Below, piece by piece: positions 6,941 to 13,513 of a stretch of DNA of 27,524 bases. The notes under the pieces are model-generated. The model was not told where the DNA came from and ran no database searches. It saw nothing but the letters and a program-made list of their open reading frames with translations. Source of the stretch: a virus; the IMG/VR virus record IMGVR_UViG_3300031951_020302, positions 1-27,524 of that record. One strand, given 5' to 3'. Positions within the stretch are counted from its first letter, which is position 1, and each line of letters starts with the position of its first letter. The translations under genes and the position numbers were made by a program.

Positions 6941-7029
6941 ACGAATGAGGTTGTTATCCCAAATTCACTATTATCCAAAGCAACCGAATTGGTTGCCGCA
7001 CTAGAAAAAACTAAGTAAAGAACAAAACA

Positions 7030-7296
7030 ATGATTAATTATTCTTCAATCAACAAAATCGCTTCGACTGGTTTTTCTTGGGATCAGTTCCGCTAAGCACT
7101 TCAATTAATTGGTCGCTCTCAACCGTATTATGACGCTGAATTTCTTTGTGCCGCGATCGCTGGCGGTACTAATTTTTCTTTTGAGGAGATGAAGCTAATC
7201 AAAGAGGGGTTCGGAGAAATCCTGTCAAACTATCGCCGTCCTGACTTCGTGATCAGAGACTACAAGGCGCTTGTAGAAGCCTATCCTCGGAGGTAG
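7030..7296 (+). pseudogene. Broken small gene with internal ochre codon (88 codons)
   Basis: From ATG 7030 the frame reads 21 residues (ending GFSWDQFR), then TAA at 7093-7095, then 66 more sense codons to TAG at 7294-7296. The downstream part has clear protein character (AEFLCAAIAGGTNFSFEEMK; later YKALVEAYPRR) and no start codon near its beginning. A CAA-to-TAA transition would explain the interruption. The gap between flanking genes is exactly filled by this reading frame, which supports a formerly intact 88-residue gene. No family recognised. Confidence 0.6.
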
Positions 7297-7303
7297 TGTT
7301 TTT

Positions 7304-7388
7304 ATGTATTTCCCTTGGAGAGGATGAGGAGTCTTTTGCTCCATATCTTAACAACAGGGGTGATGAAGTCGAAATCTGCTTGCAGTAA
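7304..7388 (+). pseudogene. Possible frameshifted mini-gene
   Basis: ATG 7304 follows GGAGGT at 7289-7294 but stops after seven codons. A one-base change of frame near 7319-7320 opens a readable acidic tail (EDEESFAPYLNNRGDEVEIC) ending at TAA 7386-7388. The strong ribosome binding site and sensible amino acid composition suggest a small gene of ~28 residues broken by a single-base indel. It is short, so chance cannot be excluded. Confidence 0.35.
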
Positions 7389-7411
7389 TCCACAGGACAA
7401 GAATTAAAGCT

Positions 7412-7714
7412 ATGAAAAACTTTTCAATTACATCAATCCAGATCAGAGGTACTCTTGGGGCATCCTATTTCGGGGTTCTTGCTGGCACAAACGAGATTCC
7501 ATCCAATACTCAAGGCTACCCCAGTGTCAATGGCACTGAGATTGAAGGCGTGGTGGCGAAACTCCAGGCCGTAGCCGACAACGAATATATCGACGAATGG
7601 ATTGACTCCAATAATGTTGAGGAGGTTAAGGTAGAAGCCTTTGGGTATATCGAGAGATATTTAGACAGTATTGACGATCGTTACCCTACTCGCTGGTTCA
7701 TCTTTCTTAAATAA
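7412..7714 (+). CDS. Hypothetical protein, 100 aa
   Basis: This gene has AGGA at 7392-7395 upstream and encodes an acidic protein (SITSIQIRGTLGASYFGVLA; later VEAFGYIERYLDS). It is the first intact gene after the stretch of broken genes. There are no cysteines or membrane segments. Function unknown. Confidence 0.7.
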   Translation: MKNFSITSIQIRGTLGASYFGVLAGTNEIPSNTQGYPSVNGTEIEGVVAKLQAVADNEYIDEWIDSNNVEEVKVEAFGYIERYLDSIDDRYPTRWFIFLK

Positions 7715-7736
7715 TTATTCACAGGAGACTTTTGTT

Positions 7737-8060
7737 GTGACTACTCACGTTCTCATCGATTTCTTCCACTCTCGCAGTCAAGGCTATTTCGACTCCACTC
7801 CGCTAGGATCTAACACGACTCTTATCCATCCGAAGAAGCGATCGGTAAACCACTTCAGTGTCTGTACACTAGAGGGTGACGACAATCGTTCCGAGAAAAT
7901 TTCTGAAGGTTTAAAGCAGGCGCATAAAGACGCTCAAGAATTCATGATTGAAGAGTATGGAGACGATTGGAAACAGACCGCTTCGTACAGCTTTGGTTCT
8001 CTTGAGTTCTATGAAGAAGCAGAGCTTTCGCCTCGTGAACTTTCATACTTAGATAGTTGA
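7737..8060 (+). CDS. Hypothetical protein, 107 aa, GTG start
   Basis: The open frame extends up to 7671 inside the previous gene, but AGGAG at 7723-7727 places the start at GTG 7737 (reads MTTHVLIDFFHSRSQGYF). The protein is mixed alpha/beta with an acidic C-terminus (FYEEAELSPRELSYLDS). Its stop codon directly abuts the ATG of the next gene (TGAATG). No family recognised. Confidence 0.65.
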   Translation: MTTHVLIDFFHSRSQGYFDSTPLGSNTTLIHPKKRSVNHFSVCTLEGDDNRSEKISEGLKQAHKDAQEFMIEEYGDDWKQTASYSFGSLEFYEEAELSPRELSYLDS

Positions 8061-8249
8061 ATGAAATTCAAGAAGTTTCGAGATCTCGTAGCAGGCGATC
8101 GCTTCTTAATCCCAGATTTTGACTGGGAGGTAGCAAGCGGTCTCCCTGAGCCAATTAACGACAACAGACCTAATGGGCTGTGGAAAGTCTACACAGATAA
8201 GGGTAAGGCTTATTCTGCCCCCAATGAACTCGTAACCGTAGAGGACTAA
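8061..8249 (+). CDS. Hypothetical small beta protein, 62 aa
   Basis: It starts immediately after the previous stop. The sequence (KFRDLVAGDRFLIPD, then GLWKVYTDKGKAYSAPNELV) has the short-strand pattern of a small SH3-like or KOW-like barrel that is common in phage accessory proteins; this is only a resemblance. A HIP1 site encodes AGDRF. Function unknown. Confidence 0.65.
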   Translation: MKFKKFRDLVAGDRFLIPDFDWEVASGLPEPINDNRPNGLWKVYTDKGKAYSAPNELVTVED

Positions 8250-8263
8250 TGAGAGGACTAATG
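8241..8263 (+). repeat. Tandem duplication GAGGACTAATG x2
   Basis: GAGGACTAATG occurs at 8241-8251 and again at 8253-8263. The first copy is the end of the 62-residue gene; the second supplies a ribosome binding site (GAGG) and the start codon of the 41-residue gene. Confidence 0.85.
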
Positions 8264-8386
8264 GCTAAAACAGTGGTGAATCATAATAACAAACGATCGC
8301 CTAATCGCTCAGCCCGATACCCCGTTCGTCGCAACGGGGTTACTTATATCATCGTCAAATCTTACGACAACAAACAGGAGATTTAG
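8261..8386 (+). CDS. Hypothetical basic micro-protein, 41 aa
   Basis: ATG 8261 follows GAGAGGA at a suitable distance, and the frame runs to TAG 8384-8386, directly against the GTG of the next gene. The product is strongly basic (HNNKRSPNRSARYPVRRNGV) with a short C-terminal strand (TYIIVKSYD), compatible with nucleic acid binding. It fills an otherwise empty interval exactly, which supports a real gene. Function unknown. Confidence 0.55.
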   Translation: MAKTVVNHNNKRSPNRSARYPVRRNGVTYIIVKSYDNKQEI

Positions 8387-8704
8387 GTGGACTCAAAAGA
8401 ATTAAGCAAGATCGTCCAACAAATCGACGACCACTTTGAAGGACTCAAACGAGTTGAGCTTCAGGCACTTGTTGAGAGTGTTCGACTATATCCCGATGGC
8501 TTTGAGTTTTCCCGCAACATAGGCGAGAGGGTAGAGAGGTTTCGGATCGTGTCGGCTTTTATCTCTGGCGCTGACATTACTCTTGATGCTCGGATTTTTT
8601 ATCGTTGCAAAGTCTCAGCGTGGAACTCGTGGTCTGGACACTCGAGTCCTATTTCTGAGACGGCGATCACTTCATTTGTTAAACGCTTTTCACAGGAGGC
8701 TTAG
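8387..8704 (+). CDS. Hypothetical protein, YPxGFEF family copy 1, 105 aa, GTG start
   Basis: GTG 8387 lies 6 bases after AGGAG (8376-8380). The protein has a helical N-terminus (LSKIVQQIDDHFEGLKRVEL), then YPDGFEFSRN, a strand with ERFRIVSAFISG, then FYRCKVSAWNSW and a final helix after PISETAI. The neighbour to the right has all these blocks in the same order, so the two are tandem paralogues. A single cysteine sits in the conserved YRC motif. No known family. Confidence 0.75.
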   Translation: MDSKELSKIVQQIDDHFEGLKRVELQALVESVRLYPDGFEFSRNIGERVERFRIVSAFISGADITLDARIFYRCKVSAWNSWSGHSSPISETAITSFVKRFSQEA

Positions 8705-9019
8705 ATGAATCCAGAATTGCACGATGCTGCGAACAGCGTAATAGCTTGGGCAGAAGAGGTAAAACAACAAAAACTTCAAGAGCTTGCGGAACAGCATCGC
8801 ATCTACCCAAGCGGGTTCGAGTTTTACTACCCATCTACATCGGGCGAGCTAGAGCGAAGCCAAATACTAGGAGCTTTTCTCGGCGACTTTGCGATTGACA
8901 ATATTCAGGTTTGGTATCGCTGTAATGTCCCTTCTTGGACTCCTGAAGCGGATGAGATTATGCCCCTATCTGAGAGTGCGATCGCTAGAGCTATTGAAAG
9001 GTACGGAGTCCCCAGCTAA
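8705..9019 (+). CDS. Hypothetical protein, YPxGFEF family copy 2, 104 aa
   Basis: A diverged duplicate of the preceding gene. The shared elements are YPSGFEFYY, ERSQILGAFLGDF, WYRCNVPSW and PLSESAIARAIERYG. Its ATG directly follows the previous TAG, and GGAGG at 8696-8700 is its ribosome binding site. A HIP1 site near the 3' end is read as SAIAR. Function unknown. Confidence 0.75.
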   Translation: MNPELHDAANSVIAWAEEVKQQKLQELAEQHRIYPSGFEFYYPSTSGELERSQILGAFLGDFAIDNIQVWYRCNVPSWTPEADEIMPLSESAIARAIERYGVPS

Positions 9020-9098
9020 GTCATGAACAACAATCCGCGATCGCCACCCTACCCATGCCTTGAATAACACAAAACAACAACAAAACAACAGGTAGAAA

Positions 9099-9434
9099 AT
9101 GACAGACGAAGAATTTGCGGAAAAACTTGATCGATATCTTACCGTTCGAGCTGCTCAGCAGAAGCCAAAGAGAGGTCGCAAGAAGAAGGTGTTCGTTGAG
9201 ACTGTAGAGCCTGATTACGACAGCATGGACTTAGCAACCTTTGGTGATCACGTAAGCGACTCTATGGGTGATTGCACTGAACTGGCTATCAACGAGTTTA
9301 TGGACATGGCGCGATCGCACAGAAAAGGCAACACCCTTAAAGCCGTTGGTCACGGAGCTAAGGGTGTTGTAGGTACAGGGCTTGTGGTTTACGGAGTTGT
9401 GGAGTTGCTTCGAGTGGCTCTAGGTTCGGATTAG
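9099..9434 (+). CDS. Hypothetical membrane-anchored protein, 111 aa
   Basis: The protein has a helical N-terminus, a very basic segment (QQKPKRGRKKKVF, ~22-34), an acidic middle, and one C-terminal hydrophobic stretch (GVVGTGLVVYGVVELLRVAL, ~88-108) that could be a tail-anchor membrane helix. With the basic cluster it would probably be oriented with the N-terminus in the cytoplasm. The 79 bases upstream hold a HIP1 site and an A/C-rich leader. No family recognised. Confidence 0.7.
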   Translation: MTDEEFAEKLDRYLTVRAAQQKPKRGRKKKVFVETVEPDYDSMDLATFGDHVSDSMGDCTELAINEFMDMARSHRKGNTLKAVGHGAKGVVGTGLVVYGVVELLRVALGSD

Positions 9435-9467
9435 TTAGCTGCGATTATAAACATAAGGACTAAAACT

Positions 9468-9677
9468 ATGAAGCAATGCAAAAACTGTGGTGCTCCAGAG
9501 GATCTTCATCACTATCAGACCAATCAGTGTCCAGTCGGAGGACGGGAAGCCCCAGTCGGCAGAATGCAAGGATGGATGTCAACTGTCTTTGAGTGTGCAG
9601 ACAGTGAGATCGAGAGCCTGCGAAGCGAAGTAAGGGATTTGCGCCGTCGCATTCAAAAACTTGAGTCTATGAGATGA
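9468..9677 (+). CDS. Small zinc-motif coiled-coil protein, 69 aa
   Basis: The N-terminus has CKNC (C4, C7), then HHYQTNQC (H14, H15, C21), a plausible zinc ribbon or finger. The C-terminal 25 residues form a charged coiled coil (SEIESLRSEVRDLRRRIQKL). This arrangement suits a small DNA-, RNA- or protein-binding regulator. AAGGA precedes the ATG. The exact role is unknown. Confidence 0.7.
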   Translation: MKQCKNCGAPEDLHHYQTNQCPVGGREAPVGRMQGWMSTVFECADSEIESLRSEVRDLRRRIQKLESMR

Positions 9678-9735
9678 TCAAACGCGATTCGTCTGCGTCA
9701 GGCGATCACTTGTAAATATTATCAGGAGAAAATCG

Positions 9736-10107
9736 ATGGCAATTTTAGGATCTACAGAGTCCCTTTATTACCCCGTAACAATCAAGCCCGATCCTTCGGG
9801 TTTTGACCAGTGGATTGCCGATGGCGGAATACCTTTACACCCTTCAGACGACGATCTGCTGACCTATGAAGAATTTGAACGGGAGTGGAACCAGCAGGGC
9901 TGCGATATCTATGAACTCCCTGATGATGAGTTACCCGACAATCTACCTAATGGGGTTGAAGATGTCACTGGCAAGATCCTAAGCGAACCTGATCGCGTAT
10001 TTGCTGTGGTCTGCCCTTGGGGTATCCAGTATGTCGGTTTGGAGATTTTTACGGAGGACATGCTAGAGGATGACGAAGCAGTACCGAATCCGCCAAATAC
10101 TCCCTAA
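9736..10107 (+). CDS. Hypothetical acidic protein, 123 aa
   Basis: This gene has AGGAGA at 9723-9728 as ribosome binding site. The protein is very acidic and Pro-rich (SDDDLLTYEEFEREW; ELPDDELPDNLPNGVED; ends in VPNPPNTP). Strong acidity is seen in DNA-mimic phage proteins, but nothing else supports that role. The 3' end overlaps the next gene by 38 bases. Confidence 0.7.
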   Translation: MAILGSTESLYYPVTIKPDPSGFDQWIADGGIPLHPSDDDLLTYEEFEREWNQQGCDIYELPDDELPDNLPNGVEDVTGKILSEPDRVFAVVCPWGIQYVGLEIFTEDMLEDDEAVPNPPNTP

Positions 10108-10357
10108 CGGCGATCGCCTATATTCCCAATGTGCCACAGATAACATCCGCATACTCAAGTGGAATCTGTGGCGCTTGCGGGATAAGGATGATATGTCCAA
10201 GTATGCGATTGTCGATGATGCGGGTAATCTTTATCCGCAGTTGTTGATAGATGCGATCGCCGAAGATCTCGCCCGTGAAGCTAACTGGCGGAGGCGGATG
10301 GAGGCTAAGGCGATCGCGCAGAAACAGCAGAATAAATTATTGGTAAAACGACTATGA
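10070..10357 (+). CDS. Hypothetical basic protein, 95 aa
   Basis: It starts inside the end of the preceding gene in another frame, with a GAGGATGACG context. The N-terminal half is beta-rich (QYRIRQILPNGDRLYSQ) and the C-terminus is a long basic helix (REANWRRRMEAKAIAQKQQN) that could bind nucleic acid. Two HIP1 sites encode DAIAED and KAIAQ. Its stop overlaps the following ATG by 4 bases. Unknown function. Confidence 0.65.
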   Translation: MTKQYRIRQILPNGDRLYSQCATDNIRILKWNLWRLRDKDDMSKYAIVDDAGNLYPQLLIDAIAEDLAREANWRRRMEAKAIAQKQQNKLLVKRL

Positions 10358-10710
10358 CTACCGCAACATTTAGCTATTACAAGATGAATCGAAATATTCG
10401 TGTCCTTTTCCACGACCTTGGTTACAACTACTGGATTGACGAAAATACTAATTACCCAGAGGGTCTCGGAAATTGTTACCTATGTCACTCAATCGACACT
10501 CTTTCCAGGTGGGAGTGCGTTGGCGGAGTCGATGGGAGAGAGCCAATCTTTGATGATGGCGAAATTGTCGGCTACAAGAAATGGAGAGCAGACTTGCATC
10601 ACGAGTGGAACGAGGAGGTTGGTACTGATTCTGAGGTTATTTACGAAGGCGAAAGCCGAGATGAAGCTTTGAAGGCTTTATGGGAGAATCGGTTTAAATA
10701 TAGCTTTTAA
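10354..10710 (+). CDS. Hypothetical protein, 118 aa
   Basis: The protein is rich in aromatic residues (LFHDLGYNYWIDENTNYP, CYLC, KKWRADLHHEWNEEVG) with an acidic helix near the C-terminus. CYLC (C47, C50) could be half of a metal site. It is the first of four successive genes whose starts lie behind similar TAAATTATTGG-type leaders. Another + frame (10400-10672) in the same DNA has no such leader and was discarded. Unknown family. Confidence 0.7.
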   Translation: MTTATFSYYKMNRNIRVLFHDLGYNYWIDENTNYPEGLGNCYLCHSIDTLSRWECVGGVDGREPIFDDGEIVGYKKWRADLHHEWNEEVGTDSEVIYEGESRDEALKALWENRFKYSF

Positions 10711-10756
10711 CAGCGATCGCATCAAACGAACGAAGTAAATTATTGGCAAAAAGATT

Positions 10757-11056
10757 ATGAGTGATAACGACGGTCTGGGGTTTGTTATTAGAGATTTTTA
10801 CAATAAGCCTGCAATTTTTGAGTATGTAGGAACCCCAACAAATATGATTAGGTATCCCTATGTAGGAACCCCAACAAATATGATTAGGTATCCCTTAGAA
10901 GGACTATCTCTTGGGATTCGAGCTAGAGTCCGCGAGTTTGTCAAAGAGATAGAGAGGAACTGGTACGAGGAGGCTAGAGTCTCTGGCATCTGCCACACCT
11001 TCTTTATTGAGGTATTTCAGGATTTGGTCAAAGAGAAATACGGGTTGACAATGTAG
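10757..11056 (+). CDS. Hypothetical protein, CHTFF family copy 1, 99 aa, with internal repeat
   Basis: A tandem paralogue of the next gene, sharing GFVIRDF (GFVVRQV), F/YE-VG, SGICHTFFIEVF (SGVCHTFFNRVF) and EKYGL near the C-terminus. Copy 1 lacks the acidic middle of copy 2. It contains a perfect in-frame duplication of 12 residues (YVGTPTNMIRYP twice) encoded by 10823-10894. The leader AAATTATTGGCAAAAAGATT precedes the ATG. Function unknown. Confidence 0.7.
   Translation: MSDNDGLGFVIRDFYNKPAIFEYVGTPTNMIRYPYVGTPTNMIRYPLEGLSLGIRARVREFVKEIERNWYEEARVSGICHTFFIEVFQDLVKEKYGLTM
10823..10894 (+). repeat. Perfect 36-bp tandem duplication, two units
   Basis: The 36 bases at 10823-10858 are repeated without a mismatch at 10859-10894, inside and in frame with the 99-residue gene. 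Complete identity implies a recent event, probably replication slippage or unequal exchange. It adds 12 residues without breaking the frame. Confidence 0.95.
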
Positions 11057-11100
11057 GCGATCGCGGAGAAGGAGAGGTGTAAATTAATGGTAAAAAAAAT

Positions 11101-11478
11101 ATGGGTAGCAATGACAGTCATGGGTTTGTAGTGAGGCAAGTTGAAGGGATCTGGGGTATATACGAGATAGTTGGCGTTTCGTCAAAGGACGAAGCTATTA
11201 CCTGCCGCCTAGACAACCTCTCCGAGCAGATCTTCGAGATTGCCAAAGAATACGTTGAAGATCTTCCACGGACAACTATTTTATTCTTTCAAAAGCTGTC
11301 TGACACAACTTCAGAATGGATTATTGAGCTAGACGATCCTTTTGGGCTTGACTGTATGGGGAGCGACGACCCCAATTACGAGTGGCATAAAGAGGCTCTA
11401 GATTCTGGTGTTTGCCATACCTTCTTTAATCGGGTTTTTCGAGAGCTGTCTATCGAAAAGTATGGTTTGGCAAGTTGA
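11101..11478 (+). CDS. Hypothetical protein, CHTFF family copy 2, 125 aa
   Basis: This is the longer copy of the duplicated pair. It has GFVVRQV near the start, an acidic insert (EWIIELDDPFGLDCMGSDDP), then SGVCHTFFNRVFRELS and a C-terminal EKYGLAS. It is separated from copy 1 by 44 bases that carry a HIP1 site and a TGTAAATTAATGG leader. The invariant CHTFF block may be the functional core, but no family or catalytic site can be assigned. Confidence 0.75.
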   Translation: MGSNDSHGFVVRQVEGIWGIYEIVGVSSKDEAITCRLDNLSEQIFEIAKEYVEDLPRTTILFFQKLSDTTSEWIIELDDPFGLDCMGSDDPNYEWHKEALDSGVCHTFFNRVFRELSIEKYGLAS

Positions 11479-11523
11479 GGCGATCGCGCATGAACAAAGA
11501 TGTAAATTATTAGCGAGAAGGTT

Positions 11524-11937
11524 ATGACACAACTACACCCTGACGATACCGAGCCTAACAGCATTTTCTACAGCGATGAGAATTCTTTTCTCCGAGAGAT
11601 ACAGATTGAAGCTAAGGACTACGCGAGTAGTCAAAGATGCCCCAGTTGTAAGCACTATACCTACGAGTCAACTGGAGATGGCTATAACGAACCCAGAGAG
11701 TTTAACGATCGCGATATCCTGGACTGCTTACTTGCTCGCTACTGTGACAAGTCTCGCCCCAGGCAGGAGGATCTTGCGGCTCAAAGAGATCGGTATATTT
11801 CCGATAATTACGAAGCTCTGAGAGCACTTGATACCAATCAGGTAATTGTGTACCCCGACGGGGTGAGGCTTAGGGTTACTGTCTCTGTATGGGGTGAAGA
11901 CGGAGAAAACATGTTCGTGAATACTGAAGACGTTTAA
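11524..11937 (+). CDS. Hypothetical zinc-motif protein, MTQLHPDD family copy 1, 137 aa
   Basis: The protein begins MTQLHPDDTEP and has CPSCKHYTYESTGDGYNEPR around residues 40-60, followed by Cys residues further on (LDCLLARYC); together these could form a four-Cys metal site. A related gene at 12834 has the same N-terminus and CSRCKHYSVSETGDGWNEPR. The C-terminal third here (IVYPDGVRLRVTVSVWGED) is absent from that copy. The leader TGTAAATTATTAG lies upstream. Function unknown. Confidence 0.75.
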   Translation: MTQLHPDDTEPNSIFYSDENSFLREIQIEAKDYASSQRCPSCKHYTYESTGDGYNEPREFNDRDILDCLLARYCDKSRPRQEDLAAQRDRYISDNYEALRALDTNQVIVYPDGVRLRVTVSVWGEDGENMFVNTEDV

Positions 11938-12001
11938 ATCTTTGATGCCGTCAGGCGATCGCTCAAAAGAGCGTATGTAAACCAATAACGAGGAAATCGT
12001 C

Positions 12002-12406
12002 ATGAAAGCAATTCAATACAGTACGATTGGCTCATTAGAGTCATGTCGGCATCTTGCTGAGGAGTGGGCAGGCAATAATCTTGTAGGCATGGTAACTAGG
12101 GTTGGTTCGGCTTATAAAGCATCGCAGTGGAATGTCGAAGCTCTTATAAAAGCTTTTAAAAAAGACGCTGATCTCTGGCAAGACCAAAAGGATCTCGCTT
12201 TAAGTTTTGGGGTTCAGGCAAATCCCGACTCTTTAGATTTGGGCGAAGTGGAGATTGTTTTCGGTAAAAACTCTTGGTTTGATTTGGACTACAAGCGTGT
12301 TTGTGTGGGCACTCCAAATAACTACGAGTGGACTGCCTATGATGACTGCGCGGAGGCAATTCGTGAAGGTGTTAAACAAGCTCAAGCGATCTCAGGAGAA
12401 CTTTAA
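12002..12406 (+). CDS. Hypothetical protein, 134 aa
   Basis: A soluble alpha/beta protein (SLESCRHLAEEWAGNNLVG; later EVEIVFGKNSWFDLDY; helical end DDCAEAIREGVKQAQAIS). ACGAGGAA precedes the ATG. The spacer to its left has a HIP1 site and a TGTAAAC element similar to neighbouring leaders. The gap to the next gene is one base. It does not visibly belong to the neighbouring duplicated families. Function unknown. Confidence 0.7.
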   Translation: MKAIQYSTIGSLESCRHLAEEWAGNNLVGMVTRVGSAYKASQWNVEALIKAFKKDADLWQDQKDLALSFGVQANPDSLDLGEVEIVFGKNSWFDLDYKRVCVGTPNNYEWTAYDDCAEAIREGVKQAQAISGEL

Positions 12407-12407
12407 T

Positions 12408-12788
12408 ATGCTGCCAATCGAATTCGTAAATAGTGACACCAATCAATATATTTGCTACCTACTCAAAACTATCGAAGGTGGTGGACTACCCTTACCTTGG
12501 TCTAAAGAGGATAAATACAAGTTCGCTGACGAGCAATATGCAAAGGCTATTCTCGAAATGGGTGTGAGCCATTATGCTCCTAGCACCTTGCGTAATCTCG
12601 CAGAGATTCACGCCGAGCATTGGAGCAATTATCTTCTTGCATACGAGAGTGACGGTAGCGGCGACTGTAAATGGGTGCGATTCAACCGCGATAAGGACGG
12701 TAAGCTGTTTGCCGCCAACAGAGATGGAGAATCCCTCTGGGAGATCGACGAATCGGAGGTTAAGATTCTCGCTATTCCTCGTCAATAA
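12408..12788 (+). CDS. Hypothetical protein, 126 aa
   Basis: AGGAGAA at 12393-12399 fixes the start at ATG 12408, although the open frame continues upstream into the preceding gene. The protein has a helical central part (FADEQYAKAILEMGVSHY; LAEIHAEHWSNYLLAYES) and a beta C-terminus (CKWVRFNRDKDGKLFAANRD). A long antisense frame in the same DNA is a shadow. Unknown function. Confidence 0.7.
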   Translation: MLPIEFVNSDTNQYICYLLKTIEGGGLPLPWSKEDKYKFADEQYAKAILEMGVSHYAPSTLRNLAEIHAEHWSNYLLAYESDGSGDCKWVRFNRDKDGKLFAANRDGESLWEIDESEVKILAIPRQ

Positions 12789-12833
12789 GTAAGCGATCGC
12801 ACCAACAAGTAAAACTGCAAACAGGAACAAAAA

Positions 12834-12881
12834 ATGACGCAACTACACCCCGAACAAATGACGCAACTACACCCCGACGAC
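12834..12881 (+). repeat. Duplicated start region, 2 x 24 bp
   Basis: ATGACGCAACTACACCCC occurs at 12834-12851 and again at 12858-12875, in frame. The following codons differ (GAACAA versus GACGAC). The second unit matches the 5' end of the paralogue at 11524, so the first unit is the added one. Confidence 0.85.
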
Positions 12882-13256
12882 ACTAAGCCTCAAGATACTT
12901 TCTACGATGACAACCCTTTCCATGAGCCTTCGATAGTTGTTGACGCTAGGCGCTTCAGCGAAGATTGCGAAGGCGACGGGGAGTATTACGCTAATCGACC
13001 ATTATGCTCTAGGTGCAAGCATTATAGTGTCAGCGAAACTGGCGATGGGTGGAACGAACCTCGCGAAATCTGGGAGGACTGCTCCTTAAGGATCTGGGAC
13101 ACGGTTGACGAAGACGAAGTACCAACTATGGGTATAGAGCATTATGCCTCTAGATGCGATCGCTATGAATATCTTCCTCCACAAGAGGAAATCTACGAGA
13201 TCTATGAAGATATGCCTCCCGCAGAACTATTCGGTGGTGACGATATAGATTTCTAA
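12834..13256 (+). CDS. Hypothetical zinc-motif protein, MTQLHPDD family copy 2, 140 aa
   Basis: A paralogue of the gene at 11524. The start region is duplicated: MTQLHPEQ is followed at once by MTQLHPDDTKP, so ATG 12834 and ATG 12858 are both possible starts. It has CSRCKHYSVSETGDGWNEPR, then further Cys residues (DCSLRIW; ASRCDRYEYL), consistent with a metal site, and a very acidic C-terminus. Its stop codon overlaps a HIP1 site. It is the last gene before a strong terminator. Function unknown. Confidence 0.75.
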   Translation: MTQLHPEQMTQLHPDDTKPQDTFYDDNPFHEPSIVVDARRFSEDCEGDGEYYANRPLCSRCKHYSVSETGDGWNEPREIWEDCSLRIWDTVDEDEVPTMGIEHYASRCDRYEYLPPQEEIYEIYEDMPPAELFGGDDIDF

Positions 13257-13281
13257 GCGATCGCACCCTCAACCCATCCCC

Positions 13282-13320
13282 GCAAAACACCGATCTAAAT
13301 TAGATCGGTGTTTTGCTTTT
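13282..13320 (+). terminator. Rho-independent terminator
   Basis: A perfect 16-bp stem (GCAAAACACCGATCTA at 13282-13297 with its complement at 13301-13316) has a 3-base loop and is followed by TTTT. It lies directly after the long + strand series and should end that transcript. The A-rich 5' arm means it could also work weakly on the other strand. Confidence 0.9.
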
Positions 13321-13354
13321 GTGGTAGTATTATGGAAGAAATTTTCAAAAACCT

Positions 13355-13513
13355 ATGGAAGTAACACAAAAGCCACTTACTCCTGAGCAAAAGCGGCAGA
13401 GAGTTTTGACTGAGCAAAAAGCTGCCGAACTAAACCTAATTCCTACACCGATGCTATTGCAAATGGCAGCTAAGCAATTGGAGGATATCCAACCATGTAC
13501 GACCCCTACTTAG
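13355..13513 (+). CDS. Hypothetical helical protein, 52 aa
   Basis: This is the first gene after the terminator. ATG 13355 leads a frame to TAG 13511-13513 and encodes a charged helical protein (PLTPEQKRQRVLTEQKAAEL, then PTPMLLQMAAKQLEDIQP). It overlaps the next gene by 19 bases. There is no strong ribosome binding site. A TATTAT at 13328-13333 could be a -10 element, but no -35 is evident. Unknown function. Confidence 0.5.
   Translation: MEVTQKPLTPEQKRQRVLTEQKAAELNLIPTPMLLQMAAKQLEDIQPCTTPT

Noticed and set aside
9023-9067. 14-aa ORF in the spacer before the membrane-anchored protein
   Set aside because: Too short, with no ribosome binding site and a composition dominated by a HIP1 site.
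10823-10894. Two-unit repeat as a CRISPR array
   Set aside because: The 36-bp units are directly adjacent with no spacer and are in frame inside a gene.
12492-12842. 116-aa - strand ORF with a hydrophobic start
   Set aside because: It is antisense to the well-supported 126-aa gene with a strong ribosome binding site; the apparent membrane segment results from complementing charged codons.
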